Positions 21,567 to 33,359 of a stretch of DNA of 64,000 nucleotides are shown piece by piece. The notes beneath the pieces are model-generated. The model was given only the letters and a program-made list of their open reading frames with translations. It made no database searches and was not told the DNA's origin. The stretch lies in contig NC_092641.1 in assembly GCF_039555335.1 (NCBI RefSeq), positions 37,596,548-37,660,547 on the forward strand, read 5' to 3'. Source of the stretch: Amphiura filiformis (taxonomy: Eukaryota; Echinodermata; Ophiuroidea; Amphilepidida; Amphiuridae). The position numbers and the translations under genes are program-made. Position 1 is the first letter of the stretch; each line of letters opens with the position of its first letter.

Positions 21567-22162
21567 CCGTAAAATGGGGGTAACTTCGGTCAGCGGGGTA
21601 ACTTTGGTCAGTCAAATATATATTTTTTAAATGGTCATATTTTCGTAGGCCCTACAGCAATATTGTTTTTAGTCATGTTTGGTGTCAATTTGTTAAGAAA
21701 TAGGCCTATATTTAGAAGAAATAATAGTCGCTTATGCCCAATTTCCTCGAAATTTACGAAAAAATCGTGATTTTTGACCAACAATGAGCATTTTTTAAAC
21801 ATATTTTTTAGAAAAATAAAAATCGATATTTGTGAGCAAGAATGTGTGTTTGATTAATTTTACAAGGGTTCAAATGTCACAAAAAACAACAACTTGCCCA
21901 TATACAGCGAAGATCAATTTTTTGAATTTTTTTTCTTCATGGAATGTAATACACTGACCAAAGTTGCCCCAAATGCGGGGTAACTTTAGTCAGGCTATTT
22001 GTAACCCCTAGGGCACACTTACCAAATTATTAAAAAAATCTTTTTCAACTTCAAGGTGTAGAAGGGAACCCTAATGTCATAAAAAAGAGATAATTAGAAA
22101 TATTATTGGTTTTGTTTGGAAGTAGTGGTTTAAAAAGTGCCCAAAGTTACCCCATTTTACGG
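21567..22162. mobile_element. Tc1/mariner-like non-autonomous element with CCGTAAAATGGGG termini
   Basis: Ends CCGTAAAATGGGGGTAACTT and its inverse AAGTTACCCCATTTTACGG, flanked by TA on the left and CA on the right. The interior repeats GGGGTAACTTTGGTCA-like motifs, also as ACCAAAGTTGCCCC. Same style as the element at 867-2662 but with a different core motif. No transposase. Confidence 0.7.
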
Positions 22163-22394
22163 CACTTCATCAGCAGTATATATAGCTTGAGCAGTAGACC
22201 TATAGATAGCCAAGGCGCTACTTCATCAATACCAATATCAGCAGTAGATATAGCTACACTACTTTCATCAATACCAATATCAGCAGTAGATAGCTAGAGC
22301 ACAACTTCATCAATATACCAATATCAGCAGTAGGTAGCTAAGGCAATACTTTGTTTGGCTATGAAAAAGGCCTATGGCCGAAAGCTCGCCCAAT

Positions 22395-22612
22395 TTTATA
22401 CACTCTAAATTTCAAGGATTTAAAATAAATCCCAAGGGACTGTGATTAGGGACCAATCAAGTGTTAGATTTAAAATTAAATCTTTAAGATTTAAAATTAA
22501 ATCTTTTTGATTTAAAATTCAAATCTATAAGATTTATTTTAAATCTAAAATTGATTGGTCCCTAACTACAATCTTAAGGATTTATTTTAAATCCTTGTAA
22601 TTTAGAGTGTAT
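22395..22612. mobile_element. Foldback element, ACACTCTAAATT termini
   Basis: Begins ACACTCTAAATTTCAAGGAT and ends with its inverse. Arms include GGACCAATCAA / TTGATTGGTCC. The loop is AT-rich with repeated GATTTAAAATTAAATC. Nested in the 41-bp minisatellite. Confidence 0.8.
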
Positions 22613-23344
22613 ACTTCACGGTAGTTTCCTACTTTTTACTTTTGTATTCAATACTTTATCAATACCAATATCAGCAGTATATACCTAAGGTGCTACTTCA
22701 TCAATATCAGAAGTAGGTCTATAATAAGGCACTACTTCATAAATACCAATATATGCAGTACCGGTAACACCCAAAGGCGCTACTTCATCAATATACCAAT
22801 ATCATATCAGCAGTAGATAGGGCATAGTTCATCAATACCAATATCAACAGTATATAGCTAAGGCGCTAACTTTATCAATGTCAATATCACCAGTAGATAG
22901 CTAGGGCACTACTTCATCAATACCAACCAATAGCAGTAGCTACCTAATGGGATATTTCATCAATACCAATACCACCAGTAAATTGCTAAGGCACTACTTC
23001 ATCAATACCGATATCAGCAGTAGATGGCTAGGGCACTACTTCATCAATACCAATATCGATAGTAGATAGCTAGGGCACTAGTTCATCAATACCAATATCA
23101 GCAGTAGATTACTAAGGCCCTACTTCGTCAATACCGATATCAGGAGTAGATGGCTAGGGTACTACTTCATCAATGCCGATATCAGCAGTAGATTGCTAGG
23201 GTACTAGTTCATCAATACCAATAGCAGTAGATAGCCAAGACCCTACTTCATCAATACCGATATAGATAGCTTAAGGCCCTACTTCATTAATACCGATATC
23301 AGCAGTAGATATACTGGAGGTATTGATATTGATGATATATTGCC

Positions 23345-24085
23345 TTAAAGGCAATATTAATTAATACCATAAAAATTTTGTTGCCGAAATAGGGGGGTCG
23401 CAATATTATTGACGCCGACTTTTTATAAATTTGGGATCCCCCTCCAAAGAAAATGATAGCCCCCTGATTTCACTCTCATAACCAAATTGCCAAAGTTATT
23501 TTTAATTTTGTTGCCTTTCTCAAAACTCCAAAAAATTACTTGGGTATAGTTAGGTTATGGGAATGACGATTAATATACATTTGAACGTTGTCCCCCTTCC
23601 CGAGAAAAATAATGGGGTAAAATGGCACCTCTTATAGCAAACTTTGGGTCGCTTTTACAGAAATGTAAGAATGCAAATCTTTGAAAGTTATTTTTCAGCA
23701 AGTTTGATTCTTGGAGAAAAGGGAGGAAAATACTCATTCCGCACTAGACTTCAAAACCTTCGCAAGCTCTGAGGCATAGGCCCTACAATATTGTTGACTT
23801 ATCAAAAAAAAAACTTTTGGCATTTTTACCCTTGCAAATTTTTGCGCATATATTGCGCAACATGGAACTGGGGTTATTACAATTCACAAGGCACAGCGAC
23901 GTGTTCAAGTTTATTTTGAGAAAATACCCAGTTGCCTAAGTTGTCAACACTTGATGAGCAGTGACTACAGCTGAAACCGTCGAACGCTAGAGGGATTTTT
24001 AGCGCATATTTTCAATAATAAAATTATTATACGTTGTTTGTGTATTTTATTATATGCTCTACTATCAAATAGTATCGAGCACTAT
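23345..24085. other. No gene seen
   Basis: Sequence with short C-rich and A-rich patches (GGGGGGTCGC, GGATCCCCCTCC). Probably old repeat debris. No element ends were found. Confidence 0.4.
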
Positions 24086-24087
24086 TT

Positions 24088-24205
24088 CTATTGTTTGATT
24101 GACTATAATATTATAAATCTAATGATATGTAAAGTGTATGCAGCTGGGATGAAAACCCGACCATCATATGAAAATGTTGACCTTTTGTATTGAACATATA
24201 TATAC
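24088..24205. mobile_element. Fragment of the TTAA-flanked MITE
   Basis: The segment around AATCTAATGATATGTAAAGTG, GCAGCTGGGATGAAAA and GAAAATGTTGACCTTTTG matches the centre-side arm of the copies at 14414-15077 and 40501-41136. Ends are missing. Confidence 0.65.
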
Positions 24206-24222
24206 ATGAAGTTTCCCAAAAG

Positions 24223-27200
24223 AACAGGATATCCAGGGACTGGAAAGACTACCTTGTTGTTGCACTTCACAATGCACAGTGACGTCTACGAGTTTATTTT
24301 GTGAGGATATCCAAGGACTGGAAAGACTACCTTGTTGTTGCACTTCACAATGCACAGTGATGTCTACGAGTTTATTTTGTGAGGATATCCAAGGACTGGA
24401 AAGACTACCTTGTTGTTACACTTGCAATGCACAGTGATATCTACGAGTTTACATTTCACAATGCACAGGTGATGTATACGAGTATATTTTGTGAGGATAT
24501 CAAGGGATTGGAAAGACTACCTTGTTATTACATTTCACAATGCACAGTGATGCCTACAAGTATATTTTGTGAGAATATCCAGGGCCTGGAAAGATCACCT
24601 TGTATGTTGTTACACACTTCATAATGTACAGTGATGTATATGAGTTTATTTTTAGAGGATATCCAAGGACTGGAAAGACCATGTAGTTACATTTCACAAT
24701 GTACAGTGATGTCTACGAGTTTATTTTATAAGGACATCCAAGGACTGGAAAGACTACCTTGTTGTTACACTTCATAATGCACAGTGATGTCTACAAGTTC
24801 ATTTTGTAAGGATCCAAGGACTGGAAAGACTATATAGTTACATTTCGCAATGTACAGTGACGAGTTTATTATATGAGGATATCCAAGGACTGGAAAGATT
24901 ACCTTGTTGTTACACTTCACAATGCATGTCTATGAGTTTATTTGTAGAGGATATCCAAGGACTGGAAATACTACCTTGTTGTTACACTTGCAATGCACAG
25001 TGATATCTACGAGTTTATTTTGTGAGGATATCCAGGGACTGGAAAGACTACTATGTTATTACATTTCACAATGCACAGTGATGTATACGAGTATATTTTG
25101 TGAGGATATCAAGGGACTGGAAAGACTACCTTGTTATTACATTTTACAATGCACAGTGATGCCTACAAGTATATTTTGTGAGAATATCCAGGGCCTGGAA
25201 AGATCACCTTGTATGTTGTTACACACTTCATAATGTACAGTATATGTATATGAGTTTATTTTTAGAGGATATCCAAGGACTGGAAAGACTAGGTAGTTAC
25301 ATTTCACAATGTACAGTGATGTCTACGAGTTTATTTTATAAGGACATCCAATGACTGGAAAGACTACCTTGTTGTTACACTTCATTATGCACAGTGATGT
25401 CTACGTGTTTATTTTGTGAGGATATCCATGGACTAGAAAGACTACCTTGTTGTTACACTTCACAATGCACAGTGATGTCTACAAGTTCATTTTGTGAGGA
25501 TATCCATGGACTAGAAAGACTACCTTGTTGTTACACTTCACAATGCACAGTGATGTCTACAAGTTCATCTTGTGAGGATATCCAAGGACTGGAAAGACTA
25601 TGTAGTTACATTTCACTATGTACAGTGACGAGTTTATTATATGAGGATATCCAAGGACTGGAAAGGCTACCTACCTTGTTGTTACACATCACAATGCACA
25701 GTGATGTCTACGAGTTTATTTTGTGAGGATATCCAGGGACTGGAAAGACTACCTTGTTGTTACACTTCACAATGCACAGTGATATCTACAAGTTCATCTT
25801 GTGAGGATATCCAAGGACTGGAAAGACCAAGTAGTTACATTTCACTATGTACAGTGACGAGTTTATCATATGAGAATATCCAAGGACTGGAAAGATTACC
25901 TTGTTGTTACACTTCACAATGCAGTGATGTCTATCAGTTTATAAAAGGTTGTCAGAAAACGTTTAAATGTCGGGTTATATAAAGGGTATATTAAGAGTAT
26001 AAAACGTTTTCATAACCTTAAAAACATTTTTGATAATCTACTGCTCAGCAAACAAAAATGTTTTACAGAAAGCGTTTAAATGTCGGGTTATATAAAAGAT
26101 ATAAACACGTTTTAATAACATTCAAAAACATTCTTGAAAACTTGATACAAAACATTCTAAACAGAATGTTATTTTAGTTGAAAAAATATTTTGCGAAAAA
26201 TGTTTGCCCAAAATATTTTCAATAACGTTTAAAAACGTTTTCGTGACCTTTATATATTCCGACATTTTAATGTTATTAAAACGTTTTTACCTAAACCAAA
26301 AGCCAAAATATAACTTATTTAAAACGTTTTTGTGTTTGCTGGGTATGTAGTTACATTTCACAATGTACAGTGATGTCTACGAGTTTATTTTATAAGGACA
26401 TCCAAGGACGGGAAAGACTACCTTGTTGTTACACTTCATAATGCACAGTGATGTCTACAAGTTCATTTTGTGAGGATATCCAAGGACTGGGAAGACTACC
26501 TTGTTGTTACACTTCAAAATGCACAGTGACGAGTTTATTATGAGGATATCCAAGGACTGGAAAGACTACCCTGTTGTTACACTTCACAATGCAGTGATGT
26601 CTACGAGTTTATTTTGTGAGGATATCCATGGACAGGAAAGACTACCTTGTTGTTACACTTCATAATGCATAGTGATGAGTGATGAGTTTATTATGAGGCT
26701 ATCCATGGACTGGAAAGACTACCTTGTTGTTACACTTCACAATGCACAGTGATGAGTTTATTATATGAGGCTATCCATGGACTGGAAAGACTACCTTGTT
26801 GTTACACTTCACAATGCACAGTGATGAGTTTATTATGAGGCTATCCATGGACTGGAAAGACTATACTTGTTGTTACACTTCCCAATGCACAGTGATGTCT
26901 TCGAGTTTATTTTGTGAAGATATCCATGGACTGGAAAGACTACCTTGTTGTTACATTTAACAATGCAGTGACGTATATGAGTTTATTTTGTGAGAATATC
27001 CAAGGACTGGAAAGACTACCTTATTGTTACACTTCACAATGCACAGTGATGTTAACGAGTTTATTTTGTGAGGATATCCAGGGACTGGAAAGACTACCTT
27101 GTTGTTGCATTTCACAATGCACAGAGACCTCTACGAGTTCATTTTGTTAGGCTATCCAAGGAGTGGAAAGACTACCTTGTTGTTGCACAATGCAGTGATG

Positions 27201-27440
27201 TCTGAGTTTATTTTGTGAGGCTATCCATGGAGTGAAAAGGCTAACTTGTTACATCTCGCAATGCACAGGGATGTCTGCGAATCTATTTTAATAGTATACA
27301 GAGACTGGATTTCACAATGCAATTTCACAATGCCCAGTGATGTATTCTACTTGTATTTTATGAGAATATTCAGGAACTGGAAAGACTAAACCTGTTGTTA
27401 CACTTAACAGTGCACATTGATGTCTACAAGTTTATGTTTA
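24223..27440 (+). repeat. 78 bp satellite whose unit encodes a Walker A-like peptide
   Basis: Roughly 35 units of about 78 bp (GAGGATATCCAAGGACTGG, AAAGACTACCTTGTTGTTAC, ACTTCACAATGCACAGTGAT, GTCTACGAGTTTATTTTGT). Because 78 is a multiple of 3, frames stay open over several units. One frame reads EDIQGLERLPCCYTSQCTVM. Another reads GYPGTGKTTLLLHFTMHSDV-YEFIL followed usually by TGA. The latter contains an exact GxxxxGKT P-loop in units with CCAGGG; most units have CCAAGG (P-R-T-G). I do not call it a gene: stops recur, there is no start context and there is no splice structure. Interrupted at 25938-26343. Confidence 0.9.
25938..26343. mobile_element. Insertion in the 78 bp satellite, AACGTTTTT-rich element
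   Basis: Interrupts the array mid-unit. It repeats AAAACGTTTT and TTTAAATGTCGGGTTATATAAA (the latter twice, about 25960 and 26080) and ends AACGTTTTTGTGTTTGCTGGG. An internal CAGCAAACAAAAATGTTTTA mirrors that end, so it looks like two overlapping or nested copies of a small DNA element. The AAACGTTTT composition is common in marine invertebrate MITEs. Confidence 0.6.
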
Positions 27441-27704
27441 TGAGTGGTAATTTCCTAAAAACTTGCCCCTCAATAGCCAGTCTGGCTAACTGTCATTTTA
27501 TCTTTTCTGTTTTGGGAGCTCTATTGTTCAGAAACGAAAACGCAAGGGATTAAGTGAGATGGTGTGTAATTTGACTTCATTGTTACGTTTGGGGCATCAT
27601 GCTTCTCATTTCAAGAGGTAATAATATAGGTGCTGTTAATCACACTTATGTCTGTCAATAAAGGTTGGATAGGTCAATTATATGCAACACTGGTGTTTCA
27701 AGTG

Positions 27705-28011
27705 GGCAATTACCCTTGAATGTCTCTTATTTAACTAGGCAGGATAGGCCTACATCAGGTCCAAACGCAAATTTAATGTCATTCTGGTCTATATTAATGT
27801 GACATTTAAAAAAAGGACCACTGCCTCTTCTCCTCTTGCTTTCTTCTCTTTCTAGTCTGTCTGTCTCTCCCCCTCACCAACTCTCACCTGTGTCATCTTT
27901 TGAATTATGTGGATATCTGCATTATATTGGATGTTGTATTTCATTTACCCTTCTCCCCCTCTCACTGTTTTAGCAGTAAGCCTATGATCAACGTGGAAAA
28001 ATTAAAATAAA
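27705..28011. repeat. Direct duplication, copy 1
   Basis: About 307 bp beginning TTACCCTTGAATGTCTCTTA and ending GGAATAAACTC. Near-identical to 28418-28726 (copy 2), 713 bp downstream. It contains a CT-rich segment (CTCTTCTCCTCTTGC). Confidence 0.9.
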
Positions 28012-28417
28012 CGGAATAAACTCCCCCTGCTCTACTCGCCATCATCTCTTCTCTCGATCTCCTGTCCTCTTCACTCCATTCCTCTCCTCCCCGCCACCCG
28101 ATCATCTCCTCGTCTCATCATCCCCATTCTCTCATTTCCCCTATTTCGCAATTTGTAATCTATTATACAGCCTGGTCAATGAATGACAAATAATATACAT
28201 TTAAAATAGATTTGAGTCTAGCAATTTTGCCTGAAGCAATCATTCCAATTCAAGAAATCCAAGTAGTTTCACTTCAACGCACTTCTCTGGTGTTGCGTAT
28301 TATCAAGTTTTAACATGTTTAATGTGTATTTGGGACGAAAATAATTCCCCGTTTCATCTCTATCTCTACATAATCATAATGACCGATTTTTGCGCGATTG
28401 CACGAACAAGTAATCTT

Positions 28418-28726
28418 ACTCTTGAATGTCTCTTATTTAACTAGGCAGGATAGGACTACATCAGGTCCAAACGCAAATTTGATGTCATTCTGGTCTATAT
28501 TAATGTGACATTTAAAAAAGGACCACTGCCTCTTCTCCTCTTGCTTTCTTCTCTTTCTAGTCTGTATGTCTCTCCCCATCACCAACTCTCACCTGTGTCA
28601 TCTTTTGAATTATGTGGATATCTGCATTATATTGGATGTTGTATTTCATTTACCATTCTCCCCCCTCACTGTTTTAGCAGTAGGCCTATGATCAACGTGG
28701 AAAAATTAAAATAAACGGAATAAACT
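28418..28726. repeat. Direct duplication, copy 2
   Basis: Second copy of the block at 27705-28011, with only scattered differences (for example a CTGTCTGTC versus CTGTATGTC change and a few missing CT bases). A CT-rich low-complexity tract follows each copy. Confidence 0.9.
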
Positions 28727-28784
28727 CGATCTCCTCTCCTCTCCTCTCCAATCCATTCCTCTCCTCCCCCACTACTAAATGTAT

Positions 28785-31700
28785 TTTATTTATTTATTAC
28801 ACTTTATCACTGGCACAGAATTACACAAAAATATATAATATTGCACATAAGTTACATCAAAAATTACACAATATTATGAAAGGAACAATATATTTGTTTT
28901 AAAAAGTCAAGTGAATGGCTGGAGCGAACAGGTGCCAGGCACCTCTAAGACCGCCCCACCAAAACCAAAAAAGAAGGGAAGAGAAATATAAATTAGAGGG
29001 GGGAAATGCAGGTTAAGTTACATTTGCCTGCAATTTGGACAATTACAAAATGAGGTCCAAGTGCAAACAGAAGTTGCATCAAAGGTGCGAGCAAATTTGG
29101 ACTGGTAAAACTCCAAAACTTGTTGCTTAAATGAAGCAACAGAATTGGTAGATCTGATAATACTAGGGAGCTGGTTCCAAATGGGCACCATACGCTGAAA
29201 AAAGCCCATCTTGTGGCACTCAGTTTTAGAAAGCTGATTTACCAGCAACAAAGGATCAGAGGAAAATCTGGTGGTGGGACGGTCTTTGTTAATACCATTA
29301 AAAACTACATAATCATCTAGATTGATGTCATATAATCCCAGATTGCACTTGAAAAATATATTGAGATCAACATATTCTCTTCTAAAAACTTAATGGAAGA
29401 AGAGTTAGCTGGGTTAACCTTTCCTTGTACTCTCGGGGTAATCTAAAATGAATTTAGTTGCCCTTCTCTGGACCCCTTCAACTTTCTGGATGTTGCGCTT
29501 TGAGGTACTACTCCAGAGGGGACTGCAATACTATAAGTCACTACGAACCAAGGCTAAGTACGAACCAAGGCTGAGTCCTGGATACATTACGAGGGATATT
29601 GAAGCCAATGGTGCGTTTAATCATACCAAGTTTTTTGTTACACTTTTTAACAACCCTATTGATGTGATCATCCCAAGTGAAAGATGAGGAAATATCAAGA
29701 CCAAGATCTTTGATGGAACTAACACGGTCGAGAACGGCACCATTCATTTTATAATCATGACGAATTGCATTCCTACGTCTGGTGATTGATATGACCTGGC
29801 ATTTAGAGGGATGAAAATGGAGATCCCAAGTTTTGCTCCAATTAAATAATGCATCAATATCACTTTGGAGCATGTGACAATCAGAGACATCAGAGATGTT
29901 TTTATAACATTTAGAGTCATCTGCAACACTGGGCATGTCATTAATGTATAAAAGAAAAGGCATAGGCCCCAATATTGATCCTTGGGGTACCCCTGAAATA
30001 ACAGGAAGCCAGTCAGAATTTATTCCATCAATAACAACCCTCTGCCTCCTCCCTGTTAAATAAGCGCGAAACCAATTGAGGAGGTCAGAATGAAAGCCAA
30101 AAGATTGCAATTTGTGAAGCAACAAGCTATGACAAACATGTCAAAAGCTTTACAGAAATCAAGATAGATCAAAGTGGAGTGGAGTGGAGTGGGCGAAGGG
30201 AGGGGAGGGGAGGGGAGAAACCCATGTATCTTTGGCAACTGTCTGTTGGAAGTTGGTTGAGTAAAAACAGAATAAAAATAGTTGTTACAAAGAGAATCTT
30301 TTTCTCTAGCTGTTGTAGCTGTGATGTTATCCCAGCTGATAACTTTTGAAAGAGATTTGGATTTTGTTTTTGATCTAAAAAATGACCAGGATCTCTTGGT
30401 GTTATCAACAACACTTTCACCAAGACTATTAATATACTTATTAAAATTGATAGAGCAAATTTTTCAAACGATTACGAAACTTCCGAAAATTGGCCCAGTG
30501 GCTAGAGATTTGATTTTTTAGCACGCCTCCACGCAGTTTCCTTTTTGTTTTGGAGATGCCTAACTTCTGCGTAAATCCACGCTGGGGCCGAAGAGTCTTT
30601 GATATTAATTTTTGGTATGTAATCGTCTAAAACCTTGGTGAATATTTCAGAAAATAAGTCACCATGATGAATTAACATCTATTGCACAATATACTTCACT
30701 AAAATCAGTGTTTTGCAGCTCACAACGTATATCATTAAAATTAGCTGCTTTAAAATTGTATACAAATCGAGGTCTTTGTTTGAGACGCTCAACTCTTGTA
30801 CTCACAGTAAATTGAAGCAGCTTGTGATCTGTTAAGAATGTTTCATGTGATATGGTAACACCATTGAGCCTGTCAGGGACAGTTGTGAAAATAAGATCTA
30901 GAATATTATCACAATTTTTTCTAGATGGGATATCATTCATTTGCTTCAGGAAAAAGAATCCACAGAATCACAAAAGCTTGTTCAGAATCTGTAACATTGT
31001 GATATATAGTATTGTCAAGACAACCTTTTACATCGGGAAGATTAAAATCACCAATTACATGAATCTGGTTAAAGTCATTGAGGAGTTCAATTGTAGTCAA
31101 AATTATTAACAAATGTTTCAACTTTGCTATCAGGTGCTCTGTAGCATAATACAAGAGCCATTTTTTCACTTTTATTTGGTCTTATTTCAATTACCATTAT
31201 CTCGTCAACAGGCTCAACATCAGAATGACGTAGTGAGAAGATAGAGCTTTTAACTGCAAAGAGAAGACCCCCGCCACGTTCTTTCTCAGGGTCATCTCTA
31301 TCCTTGCGGTAAATATCATATCCACTGCAAGGGATTTCACTATCATCAACTGTTTCATTGAGCCATGAGACAGACACACAGTCAAATTTATTTGTAGATA
31401 AGATGGATTGAAAGTTTGTTAATGTTCGTTTTCCTTTTAATAGTTTTCATACTCCGCGCATTTAAATAAAGAAAGTTGAGTTTATTGGAATTGACATTGT
31501 TTGAAGTTGAATTGTTTGAAGTTGTATTGGGATGACTTGGACCTGAAGACGCATTCACATCATCGTTGGAGAACTCACTGGAGTCCAGATCACTGTCGGA
31601 AAAACTGCAGGATGAGTTGAAAAAGGAGTCGCTGAACTGTGGGAGCGCACAAGATGAACAGTGCCAAGGGTCGTCAGACGAAGCCAGAGTTTCATAGCTT

Positions 31701-32085
31701 TGAACATTCATACCAATGCACTTTGCGTGAAACCACAGATTGCACATGTCGCACAGTATGCCACATTGGTTGGACCAAACACACTTTGAACAGCTTCCAC
31801 ATGGATCTTTTGTGGGACCTGGATTGCTAGCAACGTCTCCACTAAGTACTAGAATCAGTGTCACTAGATGGGGCTTCAGTTTAACAGAAATCTTAGATGT
31901 TTTGGGGGCAGCTTAGCAGCTGAGGGCGGAGCTGTAGCTCTCATGTGATCAAAGTATATCATGCAGGTATTAATAGTCTTTGTTGGGGGAGGTATTGTAA
32001 CTAAGTTTACATCAAATGGATGTGCGGAAGAAATTCTATGAGGCAAGATTACAGACGGGTCAAGTTTTTGGTACATCTTTTAATC
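28785..32085 (-). mobile_element. Decayed CR1-like LINE with PHD finger, AP endonuclease and reverse transcriptase
   Basis: Parts in order on the minus strand: an N-terminal piece (31876-32076, MYQKLDPSVILPHRISS); a 2A-like LSGDVASNPGP (about 31800-31850) followed by a PHD-type C4HC3 finger (CDMCNLWFHAKC, WHCSSC); AP endonuclease pieces (GGGLLFAVKSS, IHVIGDFNLPD, about 31377-30933); reverse transcriptase pieces (IYLDFCKAFD, then SGVPQGSILGP and VADDSKCY, 30170-29541); and a C-terminal piece (29251-29018). The frame shifts between most pieces, so it is dead. The 3' end is a (TAAA)n tail near 28785. Clade assignment is by domain order. Confidence 0.85.
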
Positions 32086-32176
32086 ATTATCTTCGTATTT
32101 CACTTGGCTATTTTTATTCTGAAATTAGGAATATGACAATTGAAGAACAAGTTGAATTTGAGTTGGAATTACATAA

Positions 32177-32337
32177 TTAGAGGTTAATAACTGCGCATCA
32201 GTTATTTGGAGGGCATTTGAAAAATCTAAACATTTTGCCTTTGGAGCCACCCCGAGAGATATTCTGAGGTCCAAAGCAAAATGTTTAGATTTTTCACAAT
32301 GCCAGACGTATTACCGATGCGAAGTTATTAACCTCAT
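32177..32337. mobile_element. Foldback element, GAGGTTAATAACT termini
   Basis: Arms of 65-70 bp. GAGGTTAATAACT pairs with AGTTATTAACCTC, and AAAAATCTAAACATTTTGC pairs with GCAAAATGTTTAGATTTTT. The loop is GAGCCACCCCGAGAGATATT. Sits next to the 5' side of the CR1-like LINE. Confidence 0.85.
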
Positions 32338-33359
32338 TCATAACCGTCACTTTGATCTTTTAACTTTACAAAATAACACAAAATTTCCCTCAAAAGTTTG
32401 TAAAAATAAACAATTTTTACATCTTCCCTTTCCCAAAATCGATCAGGCAATCCAAATATGGCAGCCAGCGCTTGCGCAGTTTGTTGGACGCACAATACAG
32501 CGCACGCGGAGGTCAACTGTGTGCGACATTGGAACAAGTACGCATTTTGCGGTAAATTGTGAGATATTAATGACCTCGATTTGCGTTCGCGTTTTCGCAA
32601 ATAATAAAATATGATTAGATCGCACGTATCGCGTTTATTGATGAGGTTATGAATTTGGAATGAATGCTCCCAAAAAGGTTCATGATGAGCCCTCCGTTAT
32701 CCTCATCATGATCAATGAATTTATACTGATTGTTAATAAATGATGATCTGATTTGATAGGATCCCATGACCTTACAGTTGAGATGAATGATCAAACAATA
32801 TTCAAGCAATGTGAACCTTTACATAAAATAAATAAACAAGCACATCAAGGTGCGCATGCGGTGCAGTAATCAGATGTGTGCACTTTTAAACTTTTACCTT
32901 GTGGCATTGCACCTTCCATGCAGTACCATATGCCATTCACAAACCACCCAGGCCACCTGCAACCAAAATCCCCTGGCAGTGGTAGGGTTAATAGTCCCAC
33001 AGAATAGAACATAAATTCAACATGTTTGAAAAGCTTTGAAATCAAGGGGTGACCTTACCAACTAGTTGTTTGGTTAATAGTTCCACAGAATAGATCATAA
33101 TTTTAACACATTTGGAAAATATGTTTTTCCTGTATATAAGTTGGGTTTGCCCTATATTTTCACCAATTCATGTGCACAGTCTATATTTTAGAGCAATTTG
33201 CTACAAATGCTATATGAAATCTAATGTCGTTACTTAACATGTTATATCAACTCTATTAGTATGAATATTATAACTATTATATATATTATAATTTATTTTT
33301 TATTTTTTTATATCATAATATATCATAATAATTATTGTCATATAATCATCCTAAGCTGA

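Larger units (their letters stand above)
20190..23340. repeat. Minisatellite, unit about 41 bp, upstream of PRDM9
   Basis: Long, degenerate head-to-tail array of ACTTCATCAATACCAATATC followed by AGCAGTAGATAGCTAAGGC, with units of about 40-45 bp. It is interrupted by a unit with inverted ends (21020-21366), a foldback (21377-21543), a TA-flanked element (21567-22162) and another foldback (22395-22612). No coding potential. Confidence 0.93.

Noticed and set aside
24379-27150. Several 80-113 codon plus-strand frames with the peptide EDIQGLERLPCCYTSQ
   Set aside because: They come from the 78 bp satellite, whose length is a multiple of three. No consistent start, and frequent stops.
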